Under the pieces are notes generated by a model, which saw only the letters and a list, made by a program, of their open reading frames with translations, was not told where the DNA came from and made no database searches. Positions 45,285 to 54,347 of a DNA stretch of 64,000 nt are shown in pieces; the stretch's first letter is position 1, and every line of letters begins with the position of its first letter. This DNA comes from BQJU01 sp965229635 (GTDB taxonomy: Bacteria > Bacteroidota > Bacteroidia > Chitinophagales > Saprospiraceae). The stretch spans positions 496,001 through 560,000 of the forward strand of contig OZ245894.1 of the NCBI GenBank assembly GCA_965229635.1, written 5' to 3'. Made by a program: the position numbers and the translations under genes.

Positions 45285-46172
45285 CTACGAGGATTTTTTG
45301 CCGAATAACCCTCCAAAGAATCCCCCTTTATCTTTCTTTGGGTTTTCTCCTTGCAATTCAGGGTAAACCGGGTCATAACGCCAGTTTACACCTTGTTGTT
45401 GGTAAAACTCAAAAAGAAATTTATAGGGTATGGTATATTCCGGGAGCGGCTCGTAGGGCAGCATTGCAGCCGGAATATATGGAGAGTCAGGGGTAATCTT
45501 GTCACCATACTTCCATACTTCAATGCCATATTTCCAGGCCTGCTTGGCGTAGGCAAGCGCTTCAAATGCTATGAACTTTTCTTCAGGGAAGTGCTTCTGA
45601 CGCTTCTTCATATATTTTTCAGTAAGTAATTCATCTAATACGGATTCTATTCCGCTTTGGTCCTTATTAATGAAACTTTCAAAAAGGGGAAAATGCAAAT
45701 CCGGATAAAATAACTCAGCGTATTCGCCACGAATGTTTTTTAAATAGACCATTGTGTCTTTTAGGCCTTCCCAATCCCCTTCTAAGATGTTATAAAAAGT
45801 ATTGAGAATCCCTATCCGGCCATTATTATCCTGATAATACTCTATTTCTCTCATATTGCATAGTCTCAGTAACATTTCCTGATGATCGCTCAGTGAAAGT
45901 TGCATAAGAGAAGTCGCTGGTAACCAAACTTCACCATAATTTTTTTCAACATATTCAAAAACCATTGCAGCCCTATCATAGTATTTCTTCACATCTTCAG
46001 TGCTATGGTTTAGAATAAGCTTGACGTTACCTAAATTTAACAGGTTAGTTTTTAGGGAGCCAATTATTTTCTCTCGTATTCCGGAACCATTCAAAATCTT
46101 GGATAATCTATTCTTTTCAGATTTTGAATAATCAGGAAACAACTGATTTTCGATGTATTCCAGGTTCAACAT
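45285..46172 (-). CDS. Candidate immunity protein for the upstream toxin
   Basis: About 295 residues, soluble, mostly helical and rich in charged and aromatic residues, ending in GGFFGGLFGKKSS. I do not recognise the family with confidence; it resembles helical immunity proteins of polymorphic toxin systems in size and setting. The ATG at 46172 comes one base after the toxin's TAG stop. A TTG three codons upstream would give an 8-bp overlap, but the ATG is preferred. Such tight coupling to a toxin gene is the main evidence for an immunity role. Confidence 0.6.
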   Translation of the reverse strand: MLNLEYIENQLFPDYSKSEKNRLSKILNGSGIREKIIGSLKTNLLNLGNVKLILNHSTEDVKKYYDRAAMVFEYVEKNYGEVWLPATSLMQLSLSDHQEMLLRLCNMREIEYYQDNNGRIGILNTFYNILEGDWEGLKDTMVYLKNIRGEYAELFYPDLHFPLFESFINKDQSGIESVLDELLTEKYMKKRQKHFPEEKFIAFEALAYAKQAWKYGIEVWKYGDKITPDSPYIPAAMLPYEPLPEYTIPYKFLFEFYQQQGVNWRYDPVYPELQGENPKKDKGGFFGGLFGKKSS

Positions 46173-46173
46173 T

Positions 46174-49100
46174 CTATTCAACTTTTATAATGGCTATACC
46201 TCCACTTAACTGGCCACTTGTGCGATCTACTGCAGTGACAACTTTTGTTAGGATTCCATCGTCTAATGCTTCTTCAACCGAATTACCAAGCGCATTGTTT
46301 CCTTGGTCTCTTAGTTTTTGAGCAACAAATCGTATCCAGTCGTCCGTCATCTGAGCAGGGGCATTTACTCCTGGTCCACTTAGAGTGATACTAGAGCCTG
46401 TGAATTGTTTGGATTCGTTAATAATTACCTCTGTAGGGTTACTGAGGTCTCCTTTTATAAAGACTCCATCAAAGCCATTTACCCCACTATTATAACTCCC
46501 ATCAAAGTAATTATAATCTCCGGAATCTTCCAGAATTTTTCTTAGCAAATCCTCAGTTTTTTTACCATAGGTGTCTCCATTTTGAACTATGTCAAGGAAG
46601 TCCGGTTCTAAAGAGGGATCCTTGACATTGAATTTATTTCCATTAGTATTAATAAACCCCTTCGATATTGAGTTACTACTTTGCGTATTTGCAAGTGTCT
46701 TAGGAGTAAGTTCTTTGAACGTACTTGGGTCAATAATACCGGAAAATGATTTTTTTATAATGCTGGGTATCCCATCCTCTGTGATTTCTCCTGCAATTTC
46801 CCCAGTGGCATCTTTGACGACTACTTTACTGGCGCCATTATCCCAGACGGCCTTCCAGCCAGTTTCAATCCATGATTTTAGTTTCGTGAACACCTTTGAG
46901 GAGAAAGCCTTCAGGGCTCTCACTACTTTGTAGAACTTGATCGAAATTTTTGCAGCTGCATAAACTTCATCACTTTTACTAATTAATTTAGTGATCGGTA
47001 CAATGCCAGCAATCCCTCCAACCAGTTCTATTGCAGCATCAGTATATTCACCATTATTAGCTTTAATGAATGAAGTAGCAAATGCTTTTGCATCTCCGAC
47101 TATAGGGATAAGGTCTATAGCCAGTTCTCCTAACGTAGGACCAAGAACACTGGCCAGAACATACCACTCATCTGTTGTATTAGGTATGGCTGCACCAATG
47201 CTTTGAACATAACTCGCGATTTGATCTGCTACTGGCTTGATGAGAGTATCCCATCCTTCCTTTAAGGCTTTGCGAATAGCTTCCAGCCAGTCTCCAGGAT
47301 CTCCTCCGTTGGCTTCCGCCTCAGTTTGAAAAATGGAAAACCAAAGTGGTGAGGAAAGGCTCCCTTGTTCGTCATCCCAGGAAGAAGGGAAGTGATTGTT
47401 GATGTGTTTATTAAGTGTAGAAACGGGAATATTTCCGACCTCTTCTGTTAAGACACCATCAGCGACAAGTCCCCAGTAGGCATTGACTGCTGCTACTGAT
47501 GCCTGGTCATTTGGATGATTGTCCAAAAAAGTTTTGATCTCCTGAAATTGGTCCATATTATCCAACATCCAGGATATTTGATTACTATTGGTTGGATTGA
47601 CTCCATCTACACTTCCCAGCCAATTGCTCAGTGTTTGAATTCTGTCTTTCGCCGCTTGTGAATTTCCTTCATTTTGCCAATACTGTGCTATCCAGTAAAC
47701 CCGGCTGGGGCCGTCAGGGTAAGTTGGTGTGTTGGTTAGCCATTCGATGGCGTCTGCTGTAAAGATATTAGTATAGTCCAACCCAAAGACATCCATCAAA
47801 AAGGCTTCATTAAGACAATGTTCAAAGTAAGGAGCAGCAGCTTCACAGCCAATCATCTCCGCATTTTGAATGAGATCGCTCAGGGTTAGGAAATTGTAGA
47901 AGGTTTGATCGTGGGTATTGTAATAGGCAGCAGTCCTGTTACTAAAAAGATCATCATAGCCTTGATCCTGATAGTTTGGGCATTCCGGGCATGGAACCGG
48001 AACCAAAGATTCCCACCAACTATTGGGGTCAGTGCTCTGGCCACAATCCAAGACAAAGTACCAATGGCATATTATGGTTCTTTCTTCGACAATATCACCG
48101 CCAAAATTAGGAAATGGGGGACACTGAACTTCGTAAGGATCGAAGTAAATATCATCCTGAGGATTTCCTCCAAAGAAATCGGAAAACCAATCCCAGAAAC
48201 CGGAAACCAAGTCTCCCAATCCACCCCAGAATTCCTCAAAAGCATTCCAGAACCAATCAAAATCAGGAGCGTTTCCTTGCTCATTTTGATGTTCAAAATG
48301 GTCATTAATGAACTCTAGATAATCGATACCCTCGTCTTCCATTCGATTTTCTTCCCACCATGTTATCACTCTATTGGTAAATTCATCCTGATCAATATTG
48401 TGACGACGGATGAAGTCATGCCAATCCTGATCATCTTCATTGACAATGCCGTCCCCATCGTGATCAAGGTGTGGGGGTAAAGTGGTCACCCCACCAACCC
48501 AGGTAATCTGGTTAACATCGTCAGTACACACTTCCAACATGCGCCATTCACAATCGGGTAATGATACTGGATTGGTTGGTGTCGTAGAGCCTTCAATTTC
48601 TTCCTTAAAAGTGCAATAAGCATCTATGGCATCACCTTCATTCTTAAAGAAAAACCGGTCATAAGAGGCTACCGCACGGGCATACGCAGCATTTAAAAAA
48701 GGATCTCCATTGGTAGCATCTAAAAGCTGTTCACGTTTATAGGCATTAATTACATATCTGCTATTATTGCTATTCATAGCTACGATGAGGCCCGTCACGG
48801 TTGTACTTGTGTCGAGTGCCAAAGGAATAATAATATGGGTCTTTTCCTCAGCCTGGTCTTTCACTATTTGTGCGTATTGCCAAATCGGGATACCAGATCC
48901 GTTTACAATATCCTCGATGAAGTGTTGATTTTGGTTTTGATCGGCAATTTCATTGTATAATTGGATTAACTCTGGGTGATAAGCAACGGAAACTACCTCA
49001 GTATTTCGTTCCGATACAACGGAAGATTGCATTAGTTTTTGGTAGCCATTTACATCAAAGAACGCAGCCTCCTTTTCATTCCAGGCATACTTTTTAAAGC

Positions 49101-49221
49101 CACTGTGGCTTATCCCGGAATTAGTTGATTCGGAAGGCTGTAAGTCGTCAAGGTCTTTTTTACAGGAGGTGACCCCAAGCAAAAAAGAGATTAGTAATAA
49201 AACTAAGGATTGTTGTTTCAT
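46174..49221 (-). CDS. Lipoprotein polymorphic toxin with predicted REase-fold C-terminal domain
   Basis: 1015 residues. A lipoprotein signal (lipobox GVTSC, Cys20, then KKDLDD) begins the protein. The N-terminal half is unrecognised and includes an EF-hand-like Ca loop (DHDGDGIVNEDDQDW) and Trp-rich acidic stretches. Around 700-740, IDLIPIVGDAKAFATSFIKANNGEY followed by a Gly/Ala-rich hydrophobic helix is typical of pre-toxin linkers. The last 130 residues have NGFDGVFIKG (about 915) and VIINESKQF (about 935), a D...ExK pattern of PD-(D/E)XK nucleases. This fits a polymorphic toxin with a DNase-type payload, but the activity is inferred. The immunity candidate follows one base later. Confidence 0.75.
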   Translation of the reverse strand: MKQQSLVLLLISFLLGVTSCKKDLDDLQPSESTNSGISHSGFKKYAWNEKEAAFFDVNGYQKLMQSSVVSERNTEVVSVAYHPELIQLYNEIADQNQNQHFIEDIVNGSGIPIWQYAQIVKDQAEEKTHIIIPLALDTSTTVTGLIVAMNSNNSRYVINAYKREQLLDATNGDPFLNAAYARAVASYDRFFFKNEGDAIDAYCTFKEEIEGSTTPTNPVSLPDCEWRMLEVCTDDVNQITWVGGVTTLPPHLDHDGDGIVNEDDQDWHDFIRRHNIDQDEFTNRVITWWEENRMEDEGIDYLEFINDHFEHQNEQGNAPDFDWFWNAFEEFWGGLGDLVSGFWDWFSDFFGGNPQDDIYFDPYEVQCPPFPNFGGDIVEERTIICHWYFVLDCGQSTDPNSWWESLVPVPCPECPNYQDQGYDDLFSNRTAAYYNTHDQTFYNFLTLSDLIQNAEMIGCEAAAPYFEHCLNEAFLMDVFGLDYTNIFTADAIEWLTNTPTYPDGPSRVYWIAQYWQNEGNSQAAKDRIQTLSNWLGSVDGVNPTNSNQISWMLDNMDQFQEIKTFLDNHPNDQASVAAVNAYWGLVADGVLTEEVGNIPVSTLNKHINNHFPSSWDDEQGSLSSPLWFSIFQTEAEANGGDPGDWLEAIRKALKEGWDTLIKPVADQIASYVQSIGAAIPNTTDEWYVLASVLGPTLGELAIDLIPIVGDAKAFATSFIKANNGEYTDAAIELVGGIAGIVPITKLISKSDEVYAAAKISIKFYKVVRALKAFSSKVFTKLKSWIETGWKAVWDNGASKVVVKDATGEIAGEITEDGIPSIIKKSFSGIIDPSTFKELTPKTLANTQSSNSISKGFINTNGNKFNVKDPSLEPDFLDIVQNGDTYGKKTEDLLRKILEDSGDYNYFDGSYNSGVNGFDGVFIKGDLSNPTEVIINESKQFTGSSITLSGPGVNAPAQMTDDWIRFVAQKLRDQGNNALGNSVEEALDDGILTKVVTAVDRTSGQLSGGIAIIKVE

Positions 49222-49663
49222 TGAGAACGGTTTAAAGTGAATAAATAGATGGTTATTTCATATTGTACCAATGGATAAATATAAATACGAAGCATCATGC
49301 CTTTGGCCAATAGGCTAATGATTTGCTATAATCAAATAGCAGGTTTTGTTACATTAATTGTGCTTGTAACAATTTGATTTTGATTTGTTTATGTAAGTGC
49401 TGTTTTGCTGAAGCGCGTTTGGTTTTCCTGTTTGGTAAAAAGCTATACCAAAAGGAATCCAAAGCAGGTTTGAGTGCAATTTATATCAAATAATAAAGTG
49501 TGCAAAAAAAAGGATATAAATTAATTTTAATGGCTTTTTAAGGGTATGGTGTAATGTTTTGCCCTTAAAGCAGTCTTTGTTTTTTTTTTTGAAAAATCAA
49601 ATAAGGTGATTTTATATTTTGGCAATAATTGAAAAAACCAAAATAAAATTGGAATGTTAAAGT
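49222..49663. other. AT-rich intergenic region
   Basis: About 440 bp upstream of the toxin gene and downstream of the next minus-strand gene. It is strongly AT-rich with poly-T runs (for example 49579-49590). No gene, tRNA or clear hairpin was seen; it probably holds the toxin promoter, but I cannot place it. Confidence 0.5.
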
Positions 49664-50179
49664 TTACTCCGATTTCTCCATCGTACTGGCGTGGTCATAC
49701 ACCACCAGCCAAATGCCATTGATTTTCTTTAGGCCGTAGCTGATGGCCATTTTGTGGAAATACGGTTTGCCATTACGCTCCGGTTCGCGGTTGGTGGCTT
49801 CCACCAGGGCGATGCCGAATTCGGGGCCGTTTTCGGCGTGTAAGATTTTGCTTTCCATAGTCCAGGAGGTGTCCTGAAACCATTCCTGGTGGGCATCCAG
49901 AAAATCGCCGGATTTATCCATCATGGCGCCATTGGGCAGGATAAGGTGGAAATCTGCTTCCGGGGCAGGCATGGTGCGTTTGAGGGCTTCGAAATCTTTG
50001 TTTTTAACCGCATCGAGGTGCATGTTAAGGGCAGTGAGGAAATTGAGGCTATCCTGGCGGATTTCCATGGGCGTGGGACCGGTTTCGGCGGGAGGAGCCG
50101 GTTCGCAGGCGAGGAAGGTGGTGAGGAAAAGGGTGAAAATAGCAAGTGGGAAAAGCGTAGAGTGGAAGGATAGTTTCAT
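49664..50179 (-). CDS. Lipoprotein with SnoaL/DUF4440-like (NTF2-fold) domain
   Basis: About 171 residues from MKLSFHSTLF; the frame is open eight codons further upstream, but this ATG starts the signal. Lipobox TFLAC, then a Pro-rich spacer. The domain NMHLDAVKNKDFEALKRTMPAPEADFHLILPNGAMMDKSGDFLDAHQEWF... ending KINGIWLVVYDHAS matches the SnoaL/DUF4440 group of NTF2-fold proteins. No function can be assigned. Confidence 0.75.
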   Translation of the reverse strand: MKLSFHSTLFPLAIFTLFLTTFLACEPAPPAETGPTPMEIRQDSLNFLTALNMHLDAVKNKDFEALKRTMPAPEADFHLILPNGAMMDKSGDFLDAHQEWFQDTSWTMESKILHAENGPEFGIALVEATNREPERNGKPYFHKMAISYGLKKINGIWLVVYDHASTMEKSE

Positions 50180-50549
50180 GAGTTTTCGAGTATTGATTAA
50201 CAAATTGAAATTTTTTAAACCACAAAAGGTACAAAGAACACAAAAGAAGATTAGAAAAATCCATTTTGGATTTTTTCTAATACCCTAAAAATCCTTGTTA
50301 ATCGCCCTTTTGAAAGTGCACATTGTGCATATCACTTTTGTGAAAACCGCAAGGTTTTTGCAAAAGTGACTTCGCGTTCTCGCGCCGCCGCGTGCCAAAT
50401 TTTCCGCGCGCAGAGTCGCTAAGCACGCAAAGGATATCGCCTATTCGGCGATGGTAGTCTGCAATCAACACAAATCGAATAATGCACTTCTCTCTCGAAA
50501 AACGTGGCTCAATCGCTGGCTAACAAAAGGAGATGTTTACCTTTGCGGA
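50180..50549. repeat. Intergenic region dense in palindromes
   Basis: About 370 bp without a gene. It holds: ATTAGAAAAATCC/GGATTTTTTCTAAT (50250-50281, one bulge); a 17-bp stem with GCAA tetraloop at 50332-50369 that pairs fully if G-U is allowed; a GC-rich block (50373-50430); and ATCGCC-TATTC-GGCGAT at 50436-50452. The last palindrome recurs at 52279-52295, after rsmI. An open frame from 50451 into pssA is not accepted as coding. Confidence 0.7.
50538..50545 (+). promoter_or_regulatory. -7 element four bases before pssA
   Basis: TACCTTTG matches TAnnTTTG and ends four bases before the ATG at 50550. A CTG at 50516-50518 is a poor -33 match at about the right spacing. If used, the transcript would be leaderless or nearly so. 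Confidence 0.5.
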
Positions 50550-51254
50550 ATGAAGCAACACATTCCCAACGCCATTACGCTGCTCAACTTGTTTTGCGGC
50601 TGCTGTGCGCTGGTCAATATCTTTTACGGTCAGTTTATCAACGCTTTCTGGTTCCTATTTGTGGCCGGATGGGCCGATTATTTGGATGGAGCTGTGGCGC
50701 GGGCCCTGGGGGTTCATTCACCGCTGGGTAAGGAACTGGATTCGCTGGCAGATCTGGTCTCTTTCGGTGTGGTACCGGGCGCGATCTTGTATATGCTGTT
50801 GGCTAAAAGCCAAAATCCGGCATTGGTGACGGAATTCAACTGGCTGGCGACACCCGCTTTTCTGGTGACGATCTTTTCCGGATTGCGACTGGCCAAATTT
50901 AACCTGGATACCCGTCAGACGGAAAACTTCATCGGTTTGGCAACGCCCTCTTCCTGCTTGTTTACAACCGGACTGATGCTGATTTATCATTTCAATTCAT
51001 TTGGCATCGGTGAGCAGGTGGCCAATCCCTGGGTACTGTACCTGGTGATTATTGCGTTAAGCTATCTATTGGTGTCCGAAATTCCCATGTTTGGTTTCAA
51101 ATTCAAGCAGCTGACCTGGGCGGGGAACGAGATTAGAATTATCTTTGCTGTGCTTTCCGTCGTAATGATCATTTTCTTGCGGGAAGCGGCATTTTCACTC
51201 ATTGTACTGACATACATTTTGTTAAACCTATTTTTACCAAAACCAACAACATGA
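50550..51254 (+). CDS. pssA: CDP-diacylglycerol-serine O-phosphatidyltransferase
   Basis: 234 residues with six to seven membrane segments. The CDP-alcohol phosphotransferase motif is complete: Asp43, Asp46-Gly47, Ala50-Arg51, Gly60, Asp64, Asp68 in DYLDGAVARALG..GKELDSLADLVSFG. It makes phosphatidylserine, the precursor of phosphatidylethanolamine. The start MKQHIPNAITLLNLF is the family's usual N-terminus, and a -7 promoter element sits just before it. The gene overlaps purS by 4 bp (ATGA). Confidence 0.95.
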   Translation: MKQHIPNAITLLNLFCGCCALVNIFYGQFINAFWFLFVAGWADYLDGAVARALGVHSPLGKELDSLADLVSFGVVPGAILYMLLAKSQNPALVTEFNWLATPAFLVTIFSGLRLAKFNLDTRQTENFIGLATPSSCLFTTGLMLIYHFNSFGIGEQVANPWVLYLVIIALSYLLVSEIPMFGFKFKQLTWAGNEIRIIFAVLSVVMIIFLREAAFSLIVLTYILLNLFLPKPTT

Positions 51255-51502
51255 AATTTGTAGCTGAAATTGATGTGATGCCTCACAAAGAACTGTTGGA
51301 CCCACAGGGCAAAACCGTGGCGCTGAACATGAAAAACCTCGACATCTCCGGCGTAGACGACGTGCGTATTGGTAAACACATCACCATGAACCTGGAGGCA
51401 GAGTCGGAAGAATCAGCCCGCGATATGGTGGATACTGCCTGTAAAAAATTGCTGGCCAACATGATCATGGAAACCTACTCCTTTGAGTTGAAATCCGTGT
51501 AA
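51251..51502 (+). CDS. purS: Phosphoribosylformylglycinamidine synthase subunit PurS
   Basis: 83 residues, the size of PurS. KFVAEIDVMPHKELLDPQGKTV and the ISGVDDVRIGKHITMNLEA strand are characteristic. PurS joins PurL and PurQ to form FGAM synthase in purine synthesis. The ATG overlaps the pssA stop (ATGA), so translation is probably coupled; rsmI begins 5 bp downstream. Confidence 0.93.
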   Translation: MKFVAEIDVMPHKELLDPQGKTVALNMKNLDISGVDDVRIGKHITMNLEAESEESARDMVDTACKKLLANMIMETYSFELKSV

Positions 51503-51507
51503 CACCT

Positions 51508-52179
51508 ATGCTTTACCTCGTTCCCACTCCTATCGGCAACCTGGAAGACATCACCCTGCGCGCCATTCGCATTTTGCAGGAGGTTTCCCTGGTGCTGGCC
51601 GAAGATACCCGGACGAGCAAGCGACTGTTGACGCATTACGAAATTGATACGCCCCTGCGTTCCTACCACGCCCACAACGAGCATGCCATTACGGAGGGCC
51701 TGGTAGATCAACTCGCCAACGGTGCCGATATGGCCCTGGTCACCGACGCCGGCACCCCCGGCATTTCCGATCCCGGTTTTTTGCTGGTGCGGGCCTGTGT
51801 GCAGCGGGGTGTACGTGTAGAATGCCTGCCCGGAGCTGCCGCCTTTGTTCCGGCACTCGTTTCTTCCGGAATTCCCTGCGATAAATTCCATTACGAGGGC
51901 TTCCTGCCCCACAAAAAAGGCCGCCTCACGCGACTGCAATACCTGGCTGCCCTGCCCAACACCTTTGTGCTTTATGAATCACCCATGCGGCTGGTCAAAT
52001 GCCTGACGCAACTCGCCGAACAATGTGGCCCGGATCGCCTGGCGTGCGTGTGCCGTGAACTGACCAAAATCCACGAAGAGGTGCGTACCGATACGCTGGA
52101 AAATCTCATTGCCTACTACGGCGCTCAAGCCAAAGTGAAGGGGGAAATCGTGGTGGTGGTGAGTGGAAATAATGGTTGA
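51508..52179 (+). CDS. rsmI: 16S rRNA 2'-O-ribose C1402 methyltransferase
   Basis: 223 residues of the RsmI family. The N-terminus LYLVPTPIGNLEDITLRAIRIL is the diagnostic motif, followed by AEDTRTSKRLL, LVTDAGTPGISDPG and FVLYESPMRLVKCL. It methylates the ribose of C1402 in 16S rRNA using SAM. It is the last gene of the pssA-purS-rsmI operon, with a terminator hairpin 100 bp downstream. Confidence 0.96.
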   Translation: MLYLVPTPIGNLEDITLRAIRILQEVSLVLAEDTRTSKRLLTHYEIDTPLRSYHAHNEHAITEGLVDQLANGADMALVTDAGTPGISDPGFLLVRACVQRGVRVECLPGAAAFVPALVSSGIPCDKFHYEGFLPHKKGRLTRLQYLAALPNTFVLYESPMRLVKCLTQLAEQCGPDRLACVCRELTKIHEEVRTDTLENLIAYYGAQAKVKGEIVVVVSGNNG

Positions 52180-52278
52180 GTGAAATTCATTTCACCTATC
52201 CGTAAGGATAACCAAGAAGAAAAAGCAACTTTGAAATAGAGGTTGAAACCACCGAAGGCACATAAGAAAAAGAGTAGA

Positions 52279-52304
52279 ATCGCCTATTCGGCGATGTTTT
52301 TTTT
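52279..52304 (+). terminator. Terminator after rsmI, copy of an intergenic palindrome
   Basis: ATCGCC-TATTC-GGCGAT followed by GTTTTTTTT. The same 17-base palindrome stands at 50436-50452 upstream of the operon without the T-run. Confidence 0.75.
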
Positions 52305-52334
52305 GACCCACACTTTAGTCCCGCAGAAGGGAAA

Positions 52335-52348
52335 CCCGCAGGGGCGGG
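52335..52348 (-). terminator. Weak candidate terminator of the ABC transporter operon
   Basis: On the minus strand CCCGC-CCCT-GCGGG followed by TTTCCCTT, 20 bp beyond the permease stop. The short stem and broken T-run make it tentative. Confidence 0.3.
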
Positions 52349-52367
52349 AAAAGAAACAAAAGAAGAG

Positions 52368-53711
52368 TTACCCCTCTGCCAGTGTCTCCGAAATATCGGT
52401 GCTTTGTGCCTGTATGGCGGGGATGAAGGCAGCGAAGAAGCCGAGGGCTAAAGCTCCTGCCAGCAAGTAGAATTCCTGCCGCAAAAAGACGGTTCCCGAG
52501 AAGGTATATCGGTAGGCGTCTTTCATATAACCAGCCAGCACCTCCATACCAATGTGGCTTAGCGCAATGCCGAGTACATATCCCATTACGGCCAAAAGCA
52601 TTCCTTCCAGGATGATCAGGAAGAACAGACTTCCCGGTGAGGCGCCCATCACGCGCATGAGCGCCAGTTCGTATTTGCGGTCTTTGAGTGAGGAGTAAAG
52701 CGAAATGAAAATGCTCAACCCCGACACGATCATAATAATGATGGCAATGATGCGTAAGCTTTGCTCACCGGTGCCCATCATGGCCAGTAGTTTGTCAATT
52801 TCGTAAGCCGGATTGGCGGCCATCAAATCGGTGTTTTCGTTGATGGTACGAGGAAGACTAAGCGTCTGTGCATTGATGTTTTTAAATCGAATCAGAATGG
52901 AGGTGATGTCCTTGTCCGGATATTCCGTAAGGGGTTTTAATTCCATATCTGTTTCGTGATCATGGCCTTCATGACTACCTGAATCGGCGGCAGCTTCATG
53001 CTCATGCCCATCGTGATCGTGCTCTTCATGATCTTCCTCATCATGGTCATGACCTTCCTCAATTGCGGCATTTTCTGACATGTTGTGGTCATGCGTGGCC
53101 CAGATGCTTTGACTGTTGGTCAAGATGAGCTGATCTATGACCGAGCCGGTGGGTTTCAGAATGCCGACTACTTTGAAGGCTTCGGTATCGTCGTGCACCA
53201 GGTGGTCTTCCATCACAAAGCCGTGTGAACTCTGGAAGGTATCGCCCAGTTTGAGCTTTAAATCTTCGGCTACACCGGCGCCGAGGGTGACTTCATATAG
53301 GTGCTCCCACCAGCGGCCTTCTCCAATTTCCGCCTCGTATAATTCCAGGATATTTTCGTTAGTTCCTACAATGCGGTAGCCCTCGTAGCTGTCGCCCATA
53401 GAGAGTGGCACGGAAAGGGAAAAGAGCGGATGGTTTGGATTGAGAAAGGCCTTACACTCGGAAATGGCAATATTACCGGTAGGGTAATCCACATGGTACA
53501 TACTGCTCAGAATAAGCTGTAGGGGGCTTCCCTTGGCTCCAATCACCATATTGATGTCGGCCTGATTTTTTTGGAACTGTTCGTCCAGCTGCTTGTTCAG
53601 GATCAGCAACAGCGAAATGAGTCCTACGCCCAGTGCAAAGAGCACCAGACTAAGCAGCAGGCTTAGTGGCTTATTGATCAGATTTTTCCAACCGAGGTAC
53701 AGTAGACTCAT
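52368..53711 (-). CDS. FtsX/MacB-type ABC transporter permease with His-rich loop
   Basis: About 447 residues from MSLLYLGWKNLINKPL. One N-terminal membrane segment, a large periplasmic domain and three C-terminal membrane segments, as in LolCE/MacB/FtsX permeases. The periplasmic domain carries a His/Asp/Glu-rich insertion at about 213-260 (repeats of the type GHDHDEEDHEEHDHDGHEHE), which should bind divalent metals such as zinc. The ATG at 53711 follows the ATPase stop by 4 bp, so the two are translated as a unit. The insertion recalls zinc-regulated FtsX-type operons, but no Zur site or metal-binding lipoprotein is seen nearby. Confidence 0.9.
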   Translation of the reverse strand: MSLLYLGWKNLINKPLSLLLSLVLFALGVGLISLLLILNKQLDEQFQKNQADINMVIGAKGSPLQLILSSMYHVDYPTGNIAISECKAFLNPNHPLFSLSVPLSMGDSYEGYRIVGTNENILELYEAEIGEGRWWEHLYEVTLGAGVAEDLKLKLGDTFQSSHGFVMEDHLVHDDTEAFKVVGILKPTGSVIDQLILTNSQSIWATHDHNMSENAAIEEGHDHDEEDHEEHDHDGHEHEAAADSGSHEGHDHETDMELKPLTEYPDKDITSILIRFKNINAQTLSLPRTINENTDLMAANPAYEIDKLLAMMGTGEQSLRIIAIIIMIVSGLSIFISLYSSLKDRKYELALMRVMGASPGSLFFLIILEGMLLAVMGYVLGIALSHIGMEVLAGYMKDAYRYTFSGTVFLRQEFYLLAGALALGFFAAFIPAIQAQSTDISETLAEG

Positions 53712-53715
53712 GGAC

Positions 53716-54342
53716 TTACAGTATAATCTTTTTGTCAAATCTTTCTTTCAATCGCCCATCGTGGGTCACCACTAAGAGGGTGGCTCCAACGGCCTGCGCT
53801 TCGTGCTCCAGCAACTTAATGACTTCTTCACAGTTTTGATCATCCAGTGCTGAGGTTGGCTCGTCGGCCAATATGATGGCGGGTCTGTTGACCAATGCCC
53901 GGGCGATGGCTACACGCTGCTGTTCTCCTACACTCAAATTATCCGTTCTCGACTTCAGTTTATGTCCTACGTTGAGATCGCCGAGCAACTGTGCAATGCG
54001 CTCGCGATCAATTTCGGCTCCAGCCAGTTTTTGCGCAAGCATCAAATTCTCCTCCACCGTCAACGATCGGATAAAATGTGACTGCTGGAAAATGATGCCG
54101 ATCTGCTGCCCCCGAAATTTGTCGCGTTTGCCGGTGGGTAAATGGCTGAGTTGGGTGTTTGCTACCGTTACACTCCCCGTTTGCGGCGTCAGCAAGCCTC
54201 CGAGCAAGTGTAGCAGAGTCGTTTTGCCCGATCCCGACTGGCCGAGCAACAACCAATGCTCCCCTTTTTCACAGTGAATATCCGGAAAGGTTAACGGAGC
54301 ACCTCCAGCATAGGAAAATTGAAGTTGAGCGGTTTGTAGCAT
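53716..54342 (-). CDS. LolD/MacB-type ABC transporter ATP-binding protein
   Basis: 208 residues. Walker A GQSGSGKTT (about 34-42), Q-loop IIFQQSHFI, signature LSVGEQQRVAIARAL, Walker B IILADEPTSALD and switch His in VVTHD. Closest to the LolD/MacB class that powers mechanotransmission permeases rather than classical importers. First gene of the unit, with a -7 element five bases before its ATG. Confidence 0.95.
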   Translation of the reverse strand: MLQTAQLQFSYAGGAPLTFPDIHCEKGEHWLLLGQSGSGKTTLLHLLGGLLTPQTGSVTVANTQLSHLPTGKRDKFRGQQIGIIFQQSHFIRSLTVEENLMLAQKLAGAEIDRERIAQLLGDLNVGHKLKSRTDNLSVGEQQRVAIARALVNRPAIILADEPTSALDDQNCEEVIKLLEHEAQAVGATLLVVTHDGRLKERFDKKIIL

Positions 54343-54347
54343 GTTAG

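Noticed and set aside
50451..50549. 33-codon N-terminal extension of PssA
   Set aside because: It would start inside an intergenic palindrome and span the -7 promoter element; the internal ATG begins the conserved protein.
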